Shown: positions 20,992 to 32,301 of the stretch, piece after piece
Numbering within the stretch: the first letter of the stretch is position 1
Layout of the letters: each line of letters begins with the position of its first letter
Assembly: GCA_020284085.1 (NCBI GenBank)
Contig: JACEVL010000932.1
Location: 287,501-351,500, forward strand
Direction of reading: 5' to 3'
Origin: Aporrectodea caliginosa
Taxonomy: Eukaryota > Annelida > Clitellata > Crassiclitellata > Lumbricidae
Length of the DNA stretch: 64,000 bases
Notes under the pieces: generated by a model
Seen by the model: the letters and a program-made list of their open reading frames with translations, nothing else
The model's database searches: none
Told to the model about the DNA's origin: nothing
Made by a program: the position numbers and the translations under genes

Positions 20992-23900
20992 TTAGAAGAC
21001 CTTTTTTGGTGCTTCAGTTCCCCTCCAGTGAGGCGGCCAGGTCTTCTCCACGCTTGGCAGTTTACTCAGTTTCTTGTAATAGCTGGCCAGGTGTGGATAA
21101 GACTTTCCAAGGTCAAGTCCCACTCGAACATAGAAGGCAAGTGATGGAAAGAAGACTACGTCGGCCATTGATACCTCCTTCCCTGCAAGGAAACTATCAC
21201 CTCCAACCTGCAACACAAGAATGAAATTCTACAAGCTGTTACCACAGATCGCTGACAAGTTATAGGCACAATTTTTGATTGTTTAGGCGACAGTGGCGTG
21301 GCCAACGAGAAGTAATTTTTGAAGCAGAGGGGAGCACCCGCCCCGGGCACAGCACCAGAGGGGTGCAAAATTAGCTTTCAGTGGTACACAGTACTATGAA
21401 AACTTGGGAACTATTGAAAGTCAACAAGACAATTACGAAAGAGGCGCAGTCATCAACCCTTGCCTCCGGGCGCTGAAATTGCCCCTTTGTTACACCACTG
21501 TTAGGTGATGCTATATTTGAAGATCTTGATGCTATCTTGAAGATCATGCATTCATAAAATGCACTGGTAATGGTATTTTAAAAGAAAGAGCTAAGAAAAG
21601 CTGATGTGTGAGTAGCTTTTATAGGTAATTATATTCTACCATTTGGACTCTTCCAAAAAGTCATTATTGGAGCTCATGTCTTATTCTCGATCTCTATCTA
21701 GGTACCCTATAGTCTGTCTTGATCTCAGTATTGGAACCCCACTGTCTTGGTCGCAAATTTCAAGTTGTAATCTGGCATACAACACTGATAGGAATCACTT
21801 AATGGTACCACAAGAAGACTGATACCTTGACAGAGACAAGATTTTGCCTGATGTGAAATGACATCCAGTAGAAGGAAGGATATTTGGTAAAGTGGCATAA
21901 ACCAAGTTTAAATTGGAATGTCACAGTTACTGTCACACAGCTAAAGGTAATTGTACAATAGTATGCACTTAGGTCAGTCATCTATTTAATTACAAGACTA
22001 TGTTTACATAGGAAATTACCAAACACACAAACATACCAGTAACAATATGAGTTATTGATGTCTTTGAGAGTGTCTTGGTACATTTAACTACCAACATAAT
22101 TATATACCACAACATACATGCACCACAATTTATAGTTATTCTTTATTGTCTCATGAAAGAATTCTATGCCAAAGAATATAACACATGCCTCGCCAACGTA
22201 TTTATCCCATAACTTTAGCTCCTCGTGGAATGCGTCCAGTTTTTTCTTACGATCTTCCTAAAATAACGAAAAAGCGACTACAAAATTTAGAATTTTCTTG
22301 TGCTTCATTGATCTAAGCATGAATAGGTGAATATTCTGCTAAGTCAAGGAGGAAAATCAAATGACAGGCATGTTACTAAATACCAGTAAAAAACCAATGG
22401 AAAATTCCTTACAAAAAGTTAGACGATTGATAAAAAAGCTAATTAACTAAACTTGAACATCATTCTTAAAAGCACAGTTTTTTTAACTACTTCATTACAA
22501 ATCATGATTTACACTCAGATATTTTGTTACTGCCTGATAATATATGTTCTTTTGATTTTCATTGCAAATATATATAAATAAAGCACTCAACTATTCTACG
22601 AGCATTTCAACATCTTACTGCTTTTAAGTATTCTGATCCCAGTATTTTCTGTTGGTTGGTCTGGCACAAGTTTAACCTTCAAATTTAAAGCATGCTGGAC
22701 AGAATGTAACACTCACCTGGTCAATGTCCTCTGGCTTTGCGTGAAATATGAAGTGAATCAACTCCATTCCTTTCTTGTCCAAGTTTAAAAACTTCAGTAA
22801 AACATTAGAAAACAAGTTAATATTTAGTAGTAGTAGTAATAATAATAATAATAATAAAGACAATTTATAAAATGCTATATCACAGCCAAGGCCAAAAGAG
22901 ATGGACACTGTACATAACTCAAAAGGTAAGAATGACAGCCGACAACAGTCAAAAGCCATGTTAAAAATGTATTTTGAAGATATGAAGTGATGATGAAACC
23001 TAACATTCTCTGGAAGACTGTTCCATGTGGCATGTCTAATAATGTGGGACGTGCAACTTGCACGTCCCACAGCAAATCCATATGATCTGTTGCACAGTGC
23101 AACCAGTGGAGGTTGTCATGCAACAGGGTGGTGATATGGTTGGACGTTGTCTCACCAAAGTTCATTAAAGAATAATATTCACAAGTGTTTGCTCTGTATG
23201 CTAAACCCTTCAAATCACCTTTCTTTCAATGCATGGCAAACGAATACCTCATTATGTCAGTAACTGATACACTTGTGAAAACTGTCTTGTATTCTTAATA
23301 GCAATGAGAAAAAATAGAATTTACCTCATACTTTCTTTGGAGAACCAGACCAAGCTTCTCAGGATCATCTGGCAACAGCTTTTTACCTTGGTTTTTGAAT
23401 ACTGTCTGCAAAAAACACATGCAGTGCTTTGCTAATGAAATCAATACTAGGTATACACATTCAATTAATTGGTAAAGGTTTCAAACAGAAAGACTGCCAA
23501 AACACTGAGTTTGTATGCCAGAAGTCTGTTCCTATGGCTATGTTCTATATGCAGTATGAAAAAAGTGTCAACAAACCAATTTATATCAGAGCAGATTCAA
23601 ATGTTAACAAAATGTGATTGGTATATCAATCAATCAAAAGGTTTCATTGCCATTGCTTCAACAGATACAGAGTATACAATTTATTTTCTAGGCTCTGATT
23701 AGAAATGCCACAATAGGAAGCCCTGAAGGGATCTAGATCCCACTAAACTAGAGTCACCTAGATGAGAGTTCCATTTAAAAAAACAAAGCCGTGGGAATTA
23801 ATCAATATTAAAATTAACAGTACTGTAAACCAAGGCTTACAGTTGAATAGTCATGAGTAGCATAACATGTTGCTTCTCACTGAAGTGAACTAGTATCTTC

Positions 23901-26369
23901 ACTAAACATATGGGAAAATACATACTGACAAGGTAAGTTAATCACGGTCGTTGATTAGGTAGTGGGGTAGCATTTTCCCAAACATTTGTAAATTGGGTGC
24001 TTCCTGAATGTCCACAGGGAAGTTATTCCAAATGACAGTGCCAACAGATTTGATGAAGAATTGGATTGAGCAAAAACTGGACATACATTTCTTGTATGGT
24101 AGTATATTTCTTTCTATATTGTGTTGGAAAAACCTCTAAAAGCCGCAGGAAGTAGGCTATGATTGTATCGATACATGAACTCCCCAATTTGAAGTACTTA
24201 CACGTCTTAATCTCAATGTTAAGCAATTTAAGGATACAGAATAAGGGTCTTCTGTGCTCATGAGAAGAGACTCCTGCTACAATGCGAATCGCTCGCTTCT
24301 GAATAGGGCTGTCAAAATGTTAGTAAACTGCAGCCCGGGTATCCGAGAGCAATCTGAACGGGGGCCCGTAAGCCCGTCAGGCGGTCAGTAAAACAGCCTC
24401 CTAATTGGGTATTGATTGCTAGAGACTAGTTAAATTTCGTAATATGTGTGCTACATTGATTGACAGCTGTCACAGGCCAGTCCCGATGGAGGCAGACCCT
24501 TAGCCAGCCACCCGTCCTTTGGACGGGTGGACGGGCATTATTTGTTAAATGATGTCTGTCTATTTGGGCAGATTATAATCCAGACAGCAGTCACAGTTCA
24601 ATTAACCTAGGTCCTAGGCCTACTGCTCCAATTTCAATATCTCCAAGGGCCATTTAATTACACTGGAAACTGCAGAAGGGTTAAGTCTTTGATGTAATTG
24701 GAAACTTTTACAATAGGCTATTCAATTGGGTTGTTAAAGCCCTTCCTTTTCACAGCCTGTTACAGTTGTCAATCAATGAAACCCAGACCCTTAGCCAGCC
24801 ACCCGTCCAAAGGATGGGTGGAAATTAGTTTGGAAGGCATAAATGTCATAGGTCATTCAGTGTAGGGTAGGGGCATTGCCGTCAGACTGGAACGGTGGCG
24901 GCTTTTCGACGGGCTACTTTTTATTTCTGGCTAAGGGCCTGGATGGAGGATAGCTTAAATGGGGAAACGCATTTCCAGTGGGGCACAACATTCTGCAGCC
25001 CACATGAACGGGTCAAGTCTGAAGGCGCCGGCATAAACAGCCAATCCCCCTCCACTGTCGGCGGATTTAGCTTAGGCCTCCCACCCAGAGTCTATAGGCG
25101 TGGAGGGGTGGCTTATCTGTCCACTCTGCCCTTCTTGGATTTGCTTCTCTCAGACCACACGCGTGAGAACTGTTCAAAATAATTTCTGCCGGCATCAACG
25201 GCCTTTGTACAATGTTGTTAAACTCGGGATCCGCCACACACGTGCATGGCGGACTGTTACGATGTTACAACGTGGCGCTCCTCTTGAAATACAATTGCCC
25301 CCACGCAAGCAATCTTGGGTCGTAGACTGCCCCACCTCACGCGGCTTGGCTGTACAGGCAACAGCCATCTGCCAGCTATTAAGCCCTTAGACCGTAATTA
25401 AACAATTGGAATGCCTGTTTAAGGCATTATGCCTCTTCCGCGGGCTTTGAAAATTGATTTACCGGCCCGGGCTCAATCGTTCGAACGGGGGCCCGTCAAC
25501 CCGGGCCCCCGTTGACAGCCCTACTTCTGAATGATTACTAGTCTACTCAAATATCACAATTTTCAATCCTACTCCTAGTTCATAACAGTATTTCAATACA
25601 GTGAACATTTGCATGGATAAGTGGCTAAGCCAAGTTTATCATTAATCTGACATTGGCTGTGGAAATACTCACCTCCAGATAATCACATGCAGCCATTGAC
25701 TCATTGATGGCATGGTTCTTGTGAACAAATGTTGGTACCTAAAGCAGAGAAACAGCTAAATGTGTTCTTAAATTCTGCTTCAAACCCACCACCACAAAGT
25801 TACACCAAGACAACAGCACAGAAGTGTTTAGTAACTTTAATAAACTTGATAGAAAGGCAACACACTAAAATCTTGAAGATATACTAAGGTATACCATTTT
25901 GAACCACGTATGGAACATTTTCATATTCACTGTTAGCAAGAAAATGTAATTCCAATATTAGGTAGAACTCAAGTATAGTCATAACATCTAACATACATTG
26001 CAAAACACTTAAGATGAAAATGGATATGATGAAATATCGTTTAGTACAAAATAAAGTAATTGCAGTATTGTCTTATCTGATTTGCAAATGTGATATATCA
26101 TAACAGTCTATTATAAATAATTTCTCTAAGTCTGACAAAAGTGCAAAATCCTTGTCCGAAGTAGAGATGAACATATTGAAATCACAAATCGTCGTCATTA
26201 CCTGTCCACGTGGATTCCACTTGCGAAGATCTTCGCCTTTATGTTCCTGCTTGTCAAAGGAGATGAGTTTGTTTGGATATCCACCCAATCCCTTTTCTTC
26301 CAGCGTCAGCATCACACGCCAGGATGGTGCAGATCCAGATGACCAAAACAGAAACATATCAGCTGCCAT
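20992..26369 (-). CDS. Glutathione S-transferase, rho class, six exons
   Basis: Coding exons (minus): 26369-26202, 25738-25673, 23405-23325, 22791-22717, 22257-22189, 21207-20992. All junctions are phase 0 and give 224 residues, close to the usual 226. Cytosolic GSTs conjugate glutathione to electrophiles. The N-terminus MAADMFLFWSSGSAPSWR and NPRGQVPTFVHKN match fish and invertebrate rho GSTs. N68-E69-S70 is the glutathione gamma-glutamyl contact of the thioredoxin-like domain. The C-terminal helical domain carries LKLWDKYVGE, DSFLAGKEVSMADV (the conserved FLAG..SMADV block) and PSVEKTWPPHW. Five donors include four GT; exon 5 ends GAG|GCATGT, a GC donor. The in-frame alternative TAC|GTTGGC would delete three residues where family spacing is conserved. 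A possible 5' UTR acceptor (GGAACAG) lies 7 nt before the ATG. Introns hold a MITE, two LINE fragments and a hAT element. Class is from recalled similarity. Confidence 0.9.
21291..21500. mobile_element. Short hAT-type MITE in GST intron 5
   Basis: The ends are CAGTGGCGTGGCC and TTACACCACTG. The flanks TTAGGCGA and TTAGGTGA agree at 7 of 8 bases. The interior contains GGGGTGCAAAATTAG and CGGGCGCTGAAATTGCCCC. No protein. Confidence 0.8.
22827..23210 (-). mobile_element. LINE 3' end in GST intron 3, (TTA)n tail
   Basis: On the minus strand, VGRASCTSHIIRHATWNSLP (about 22990-23070) matches the ...WNSLPxxV C-terminus of non-LTR ORF2 proteins. The copy ends in GCATTTTATAAATTGTCTTTA-like sequence, (TTA)n and (CTA)n at 22827-22860, only about 36 nt upstream of GST exon 4 on that strand. 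Confidence 0.7.
23940..24303 (-). mobile_element. LINE ORF2 C-terminal fragment in GST intron 2, split by a hAT insertion
   Basis: Minus-strand residues RAIRIVAGVSSHEHRRPLF, then LNIEIKTCKYFKLGS and YRKKYTT, then a WNxxPVDIQ block at about 24010-24040, follow the layout of LINE ORF2 tails. The hAT element at 24304-25523 interrupts it just upstream of RAIRIVAG. LINE sequence resumes after 25531. Confidence 0.6.
24304..25523. mobile_element. 1.22-kb Ac-like hAT element, perfect 8-bp TSD
   Basis: The termini are TAGGGCTGTCAA and its inverse TTGACAGCCCTA. CTTCTGAA flanks both ends exactly (24296-24303 and 25524-25531). TAGGG ends with an 8-bp duplication are typical of Ac-type hAT elements. Inside, two direct copies of ACCCTTAGCCAGCCACCCGT (about 24498 and 24786) each sit on a hairpin CCACCCGTCC...GGACGGGTGG or its variant. 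GGGGGCCCG blocks lie near both ends. Frames of 95-96 codons at 24895 and 25100 have no transposase features, so it is non-autonomous. Confidence 0.85.
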
Positions 26370-26689
26370 TCCTGTTCCAATCAATCACAAAAACTCTGTT
26401 ATCATTATGTCTCATACAAACAGCAACCATCTGCAGACACTGCTTAGAATCAATCAACACTATGGAACGATTAGAGACCCGAGAATAAGTGGCAAGTTAG
26501 AAGTGGTAGATTTTGACATTAGCAAGTCAAGAGGTTTAATCCTGGTTTCTTAACTGAAAACTTGTCATTTCAACAAGGAAGTACTAAAGCTGACAAAGAG
26601 CAATATTTAAAGCCAAACTGAGAGGTAGACAACTAGATATAGAACCATCAGTATTTTAATTTTTTAGCTTAAGATACTCAGTGCAAGTT

Positions 26690-26875
26690 GTTATTCCTCT
26701 TCCTCTCGAACTTCTTTCGTACAGAAAGCATATTATTAATGAACTCACTTTACAGCATTTTCCAAGGGCACTAGTGGAAATTTGAAAATGCTTTCTGTTC
26801 GGGCAGGAATTTTAACCCCAGTCTTGGGGTTGACAGTTGTCAGTTTAGCATGCTAACCACTGGACTTTTGTCATA
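26690..26875 (-). mobile_element. tRNA-derived SINE, minus strand
   Basis: On the minus strand, CCAGTGGTTAGCATGCTAAAC is an A-box region and GGGGTTAAAATTCCTGCCC a B-box region about 40 nt later, as in tRNA-headed SINEs. The acceptor arms do not pair, so it is not a tRNA gene. Confidence 0.6.
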
Positions 26876-27439
26876 AAAGCATGTAGTAAATGTTATTATA
26901 TTGCCTAGAACAGAAGACCCTGCTGCAGTTCCAAGATTACCATTATACGCTATAAGGTATCGTCTTATAATTATATCATCTTATATATATCATCTTATCA
27001 TTGGATTGCTGTGGTCTTGTTTATATTGCAGCTAAAGTGATTCTTCAATCTCGAAAACACATGCTTCTGAGGAGCTTTTATAGAAGCATGTAGCTTAGCA
27101 TTTTACTTTGATTATTCTCAGACCAGGAAAACATAAAGCACACGAAAACTGATCTACACAAGAAGAAAACGGTTAAAACAATATATAGGCATATACAGTA
27201 TGGACTCATTTATGCGCATCCGGTTTACGTGCCATTCTCCTTAATGCAAAAACGTGTAATGTCCTCAACAGCTATTAGCTTAACATGCCGTTTTGGTTAA
27301 TGTGCCATACATGAATGCAGCACAGCACTAAATTTTGATTTTTCAGCATTATCCCTAATTTATACCTGCATAACAAATTTCACAAATTTTACAGCTTTAG
27401 GTGAGAAGCCTTATTGCAGCTATATAAATCTATTTGCAC

Positions 27440-28140
27440 TGGTTCAGCTATCAAAACCTTGGTATTTGTCCCATGTTGTCTGTGAAAAAATGAGTGCTTC
27501 ACTGCCAAAATACCTATACCAGATATTGGAGAGTTTTACCTTACAGGTATTTTTACAGATTTTCAGCAGCACAGTGATAAATGCCTGGAACGAGCTGAGT
27601 GAGGAGGCAGTTTCAGTGGAGACACTCAACAACTTCAAGAACAAGCTCGGTTAGATGGGATATTAAGTCATGTATTAGTGGTGGCTCTCACACAGATTTT
27701 TAGTTTTCTGAACCACTGTAAGCCTTGTTATGTTATGTTTAGGTATAAAAAGTATACATATACATAAGTAGCCTGCCTACACATGTCAAGAAGACTTATA
27801 TTTATTATCAGTTTCTCACACACATGGGAAAGATAATAAGACACATATTTCTCTAGATAATTTTGAAACAAATCATCAAACCCCAATTGTAGTGTATCAC
27901 TGTTAAAACAATCTAATATTGTTAATTCCTACAACACCTCAACAAAGAGATGAGTTAAATCAATGTCAAGCATTCTGATTCAAAACTGAAGCGTTTTAGC
28001 TACACCATTCTCAATCTCCACACAAATATCAAACTTTAAACGGAATAGCCAATGCCTACACATTTTTGTTTTTTGCTTTTCTTGTAATCACATTGCATTC
28101 TGACAATGTGTTATGAATAAACTAAGATTCTATTCTATTC
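27440..28140 (+). mobile_element. LINE ORF2 C-terminus and 3' UTR, (TTCTA)n tail
   Basis: VINAWNELSEEAVSVETLNN followed by FKNKLG and a stop (27570-27654) is a standard non-LTR ORF2 C-terminus. The 3' UTR runs to GAATAAACTAAGATTCTATTCTATTCTG at about 28110-28140. The upstream RT domain is absent. Confidence 0.75.
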
Positions 28141-28694
28141 TGTTCCTAATTTAATCATCTAGAAGGCAATTTGTGAATGATAGAACAATGTATGGGGGAT
28201 ATGTATATCATAAATGACATTAAAGTCCACTGCAAATTACAGTCTATTAACAATCTACTACATTTAGATGAATGCATGTATCCTATGAAGACCTGCCATT
28301 AGCTGCAGATTGCTAGATTCATGTCTAGAATATAGAGTTTCTTCTGATCACCCATTGTTGTACACATCCTGTGCTCTGCAGGATCACCTGAAAGCCACTT
28401 GCTCTTCTTTGCTCATGGTACACCATTCTCAATCTCCACGCAAATATCAGAATACGCTACAGCAATATTCTAGTTCTGCAGACTTGGAGCAGGATTCTTG
28501 CTCTTTAAACACACTTCCACAGAGTTACTGTGACGGAATTAAACGTATTAACTCGTCTTTCAACAATTCTTTTGCTTTGCACATCAATATCGACCAAACA
28601 TCGACCGCTAGGGTCTACAAATACATATTCACCAAACACAATATCGTCAATATAAATGTCCATATATAAATGTTCCTGTTTCATACACATTCAT

Positions 28695-28919
28695 CTGTCT
28701 AACAAACATACGCCTTTACGCATTTAACAAAATATTCCTCTGTCTAACAAACATACGCCTTTACGCGTTTAACAAAATATTCCTCTGTCCAACAAACATA
28801 CACCTTTACGCGTTTAACAAAATATTCCTTTATCTATCAAACATACGCCTTAACGCGTTTAACAAAATATTCCTCTGTCTAACAAACATACGCCTTTACG
28901 CGTTTAACACAAATATTTA
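28695..28919. repeat. 45-bp tandem repeat, five units
   Basis: Units start at 28695, 28740, 28785, 28830 and 28875. Core words are CTGTCTAACAAACATACGCC and TTTACGCGTTTAACAAAATA. Flanking ATAAATGTTCxTGTTTCATACA occurs on both sides (about 28669 and 28968), so the array sits inside a larger duplicated segment. Confidence 0.95.
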
Positions 28920-29232
28920 TAGGCTGAGTATCTCGCTTATCATAGGTGTGCAGTTTATCTGTCAATATAAATGTTCATGTTTCATACATAGCCGTCTGTC
29001 TATTAAACATAAATGAAGCTACTTACTTTCCTAGCCTCGCTTTCTATCGACTCTCGACTCCAGGCCTTCAACAGTACTGCAACCTTCAACGACCTCGATC
29101 TCTCACTTCTGACCACTCCTTCGAACACTCCTCCTGTTGCTCTCAACTTTCTTCTAGTCCACAGCACTTCCCTTACACGCGTGACTGCCCACTTAGCACA
29201 ACTCATCAACTCATGTAGCGCTACTTCTTTCC

Positions 29233-29261
29233 GCTACAGTTACAATAATTGTAACTGTAGC
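29233..29261. repeat. 13-bp inverted repeat, 3-nt spacer
   Basis: GCTACAGTTACAA, TAA, then the exact reverse complement. It is a potential small hairpin; no poly-T tract or gene end is close enough to call a terminator. Confidence 0.85.
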
Positions 29262-29857
29262 CTAAGTCTTTGGTATTTGAAGAAGCTACAAGTAACCCTC
29301 ACTGGGAATTACCAGCAAGATAACAAAGTCTTCATTCTCTTGCTTCTTTTCACCGATTCTCCGGACTGTTAATACAATTACCTTCACCTGTATGACAATA
29401 ATTGCGATATTCCAATTTAACTTGGTTGAAGCCACTTTGCCAAAGATCCTTCATGCTGCCAGGTGTTGCTTGAAATGTGGCAAAATCCTGTCCCTGTCAA
29501 GATAATCAGTCTTACTGGTATAGTACCTACAACATATGTTAATAATTATTTTACTTTTCAAATTGTTCAAAGTGCAAGTTGCTTTGCCACCATTAAAATT
29601 CATGAGCTGATCCAAGCAATTCAACTTCAGGCAATGTTATGTATACCTGGTCCCATAAATACTGCAAACACTAAATTTACAGTCTACATTTCCAAATATA
29701 TAAGAAAACTGTTTACAAACAAATCACTTTCCATTCTATTTTGGTGATGAAACACATCATGGTCTTAGAATCTGAACCAATAATATAGCAACTGAAGAAT
29801 GTTACTTTGCACAAAAATTCATCAGTATCTGATTGCAAAATTATTAACATTACTTAC

Positions 29858-29934
29858 CAATGAAAAGTGATTCCCGCTTTTCTTGCCCATTGATCGCAAA
29901 CATTTGAGCACCCAAACGCCACGCAAGACTCCAT
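29858..29934 (-). CDS. THAP-type zinc finger, first exon only
   Basis: On the minus strand ATG at 29934 starts MESCVAFGCSNVCDQWARKA, then GITFH, and ends at a strong donor CATTG|GTAAGTA. This is the start of a THAP domain: Met-x2-Cys, x4 Cys-Ser-Asn, and later FH before the usual R-FP. THAP domains bind DNA through a C2CH zinc site and occur in transcription regulators and P-element-type transposases. The rest of the domain (the W, C-x2-H and AVPTIF blocks) should be on a later exon, but none was found before the GST gene. It may be an orphan exon of a transposon or of a gene whose next exon is very short. Confidence 0.5.
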
Positions 29935-30169
29935 ACATTTCTGTTTCAGATTCTTCACCTACTCATTACACATTGCTGACATATCAATAAGGAACAAATC
30001 ATCTGCTAAATCTATGCCACTCTTCTCACACAAAAACGACAATCATTTGAGAGGCTGCATTCCATGTTAGCACCAAGTACGCTTCGAGTATACTCTATGT
30101 TAAGACACGGCACTTTAATTTAACCTACTGGATGTGTACTCAGCAAACTCAGGGCAGAGACGTTCTTAT

Positions 30170-30290
30170 GTTACCTCTCTGTACTCAATTTCTGACTTTC
30201 TTGCTTGAACAAGGGAAAGCTCTCAACACCTTTTCTGCTGCTGGTCCTAGGCCCTGGAACTCTTTTTGACAAACATGTAGCATCAGGGTG
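30170..30290 (+). mobile_element. LINE C-terminal fragment
   Basis: FSAAGPRPWNSF (about 30228-30266) is the recurring ...GPRxWNSLP block of LINE ORF2 tails, followed by a stop. Short and degraded. Confidence 0.5.
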
Positions 30291-30928
30291 TGTAAGTTTA
30301 CTGACATCGTGAGTGTTGGTTAGGGTCAGGTTAGGCATCATGAGAGTCGGTTAGACTCTTAAGATCTTTGCCGATACTGCATGTTTGCCCTCTTTTGCAG
30401 CAACAGTCTGCTCTGCAAAGTCAGTCCTGGTCTTCAGCTCTATGCTAAAACTCACCATTTCCAATATTCATTTCCACCATAGACTTCGTGTTTTGAATTA
30501 AATTCCTACATGGCTTTCGACCAGACCCACCTTGAAATTTGGCTTGCACAACAATTTGCACAGTAGAGACCATCGACTGATGCCTTGATCATAACTGTAG
30601 TGCTATAGAAGTTCTCCGATCATTATTATTACGTACGTAAGTAATATAATGTCCGCATAACTCTATTTGGAAGCGGTTACGCCCACTACCATTTCAATTT
30701 CATGGAATGACGACCAAACCAGGGACCAAATTAATGACGCAAACAGCGCTCAGTCCGTACGTTTGCATGTTACCACAATTACGCACGGAACTGCAGATAT
30801 TATTTTCACCAATATAACAGTATCGTCTTATGTTCAACTTGCCTGGATGTTATCCAAAATACACTTAGAAAAGGGTTAAATTGCAATCTAAACTTCACCC
30901 AACAAGCCGCTCCAAAACTTGTCCTGAG

Positions 30929-31374
30929 CAGTGCGACCACTCTCCATTTTCTGAAATCCCAAGCTCTTGCCATAAATATCCCAAGATTGGCCAAAACTGT
31001 ACAAAAAAATCCCAAGTTGCCGAAAAGAAAAAAGTTGTGAGGAAATATGAAATGCGTTTCAACTTTTAACAATCACAATTATTCAAAAAATGCCTAGTTA
31101 AGAATTCGCACAGAAAAAACTGGAGCATAACATTGAATTAACAATGGTTACAGGTTACAATAATGATAAACGTCTTTCAGACTGAGCGAGTTTTTCTAAT
31201 CTGATTTGCTGCCACTGTTGCAAAGTACGGTAAAAACTAGCCTACAGACTAGTTTTTAAGGTCTGCAGCAGACCTTAGAAAAATCCCAAGATTGCTAGGT
31301 AATATCCCCAGATCCCAAGTCGGACCCCCAAAATCCCAAGATCTTGGGAAAAATCCCAAGCAGTGGTCGCACTG
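30929..31374. mobile_element. hAT-type MITE with CAGTGCGACCACT TIRs
   Basis: The ends are CAGTGCGACCACTC and AGTGGTCGCACTG. GTCCTGAG flanks both sides exactly (30921-30928, 31375-31382). The interior holds seven copies of TCCCAAG, mostly as AAATCCCAAG, and one CCAAGATCTTGG palindrome. No transposase. Confidence 0.9.
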
Positions 31375-31919
31375 GTCCTGAGAATGAATTGCAAAAATGC
31401 TTTCAAACCCAGCGAGGTTAAAGTTCACAGCGCAAAGTGCGGGGGTCAGATTTTTATTTCAGACGATGCGAGCATAGACATATGATTATAAAGAGCAATT
31501 ATAGAAAGCAATATATAAAATTATATTTAAAGCAATAATTATTATATAAAGCAATATAGGCCCTACCATCGGGAGCCTTACCTCGATGACATACCCACTC
31601 GAGAGGACGGGACTGGGGGCAGTCATCCTGGTACCTGAGTTCGAACCCCAGTCCGCCATAGTACGTATGCTGAAACAGTCTACAATTTGCATCTTTTCCT
31701 ACTAAATAATGAAGTGTACTGTTGAATCAATGTCCCAGACAGCCAACTCTTGATGTCTTCTGACATAAATCGTTTCAGACGCACTAATTTAATCAGCCAA
31801 TGCTAGAACCAAGATGTCAGCCGTCTTGATCAAAAATAGGCCCTACACTCTAGTCCTAATTACCTGCGCGATGCACCATCCTGGAATAATTAATTTTCAT
31901 CGATTTCACAACGCTGTGC

Positions 31920-31965
31920 TCTGGCTTCAATCATTCAATCAACTTTATTGTTCACCGTAATACAT
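31920..31965 (-). mobile_element. LINE/SINE 3' tail, minus strand
   Basis: On the minus strand: TATTACGGTGAACAATAAAG then TTGATTGAATGATTG, an A-rich end plus a short (TTGA)-like tail. No coding sequence is identified. Confidence 0.3.
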
Positions 31966-32055
31966 ATAAAGACAGATTACAATCCAATAACAACGGGTAA
32001 ATCATAGATCCAAAGGAACATCAATTCTGCTAACAGGGTCGCCTTGAATCCTTAC

Positions 32056-32301
32056 CTGGCACCGAAACCGACTCACGGACTTCATGATTTGATGTAGCAG
32101 TGGTGAATAAGCTGGTAACTCTTATGATGCTTTTGCGTGGCACCGAAAACAGCTGAAGATTGAAATTTACGTTTACTCCCGAAGCAAATATAAAATCGCC
32201 CAAACAATTGCGCTTAACTATTTCTGGTGCTATTCCATGGGCTCTATTTCCACAAGCGTAGATCAGTGCTATCCATACTTCCGTTAGAATGTCAACAATT
32301 T
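32056..32301 (-). CDS. Unassigned exon-like frame
   Basis: The minus strand has a CAG acceptor at 32304-32302 after TTATTCCTACAACAAG. An open 82-codon frame follows (EIVDILTEVWIALIYACGNR ... VNVNFNLQLFSVPRKS ... VTSLFTTATSNHEVRES) and a strong donor VPG|GTAAGG at 32055. Both ends are phase 1, as expected for one internal exon. Composition (mixed hydrophobic strands, few low-complexity runs) looks coding. A possible upstream partner frame (about 32562-32420, NVYKHRNFLEIENARHRTLM) could not be joined cleanly. No family recognised. Confidence 0.35.

Noticed and set aside
24895..25390. Two 95-96-codon plus-strand frames
   Set aside because: They lie inside the Ac-like hAT element, overlap each other and show no transposase motif.
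28695..28919. Regularly spaced repeat resembling a CRISPR array
   Set aside because: The units are contiguous 45-bp tandem copies without variable spacers, in a eukaryotic genome.
28310..29372. Frames of 119 codons at 28310 and 29013
   Set aside because: No recognisable domain; the first spans repeat-flanking DNA and the second contains the 29233 inverted repeat. Not supported as genes.
31560..31700. tRNA-like GAGTTCGAACCCCAG
   Set aside because: TTCGAA is palindromic and gives weak B boxes on both strands; no A box or acceptor stem fits. Possibly a SINE relic, but unsupported.
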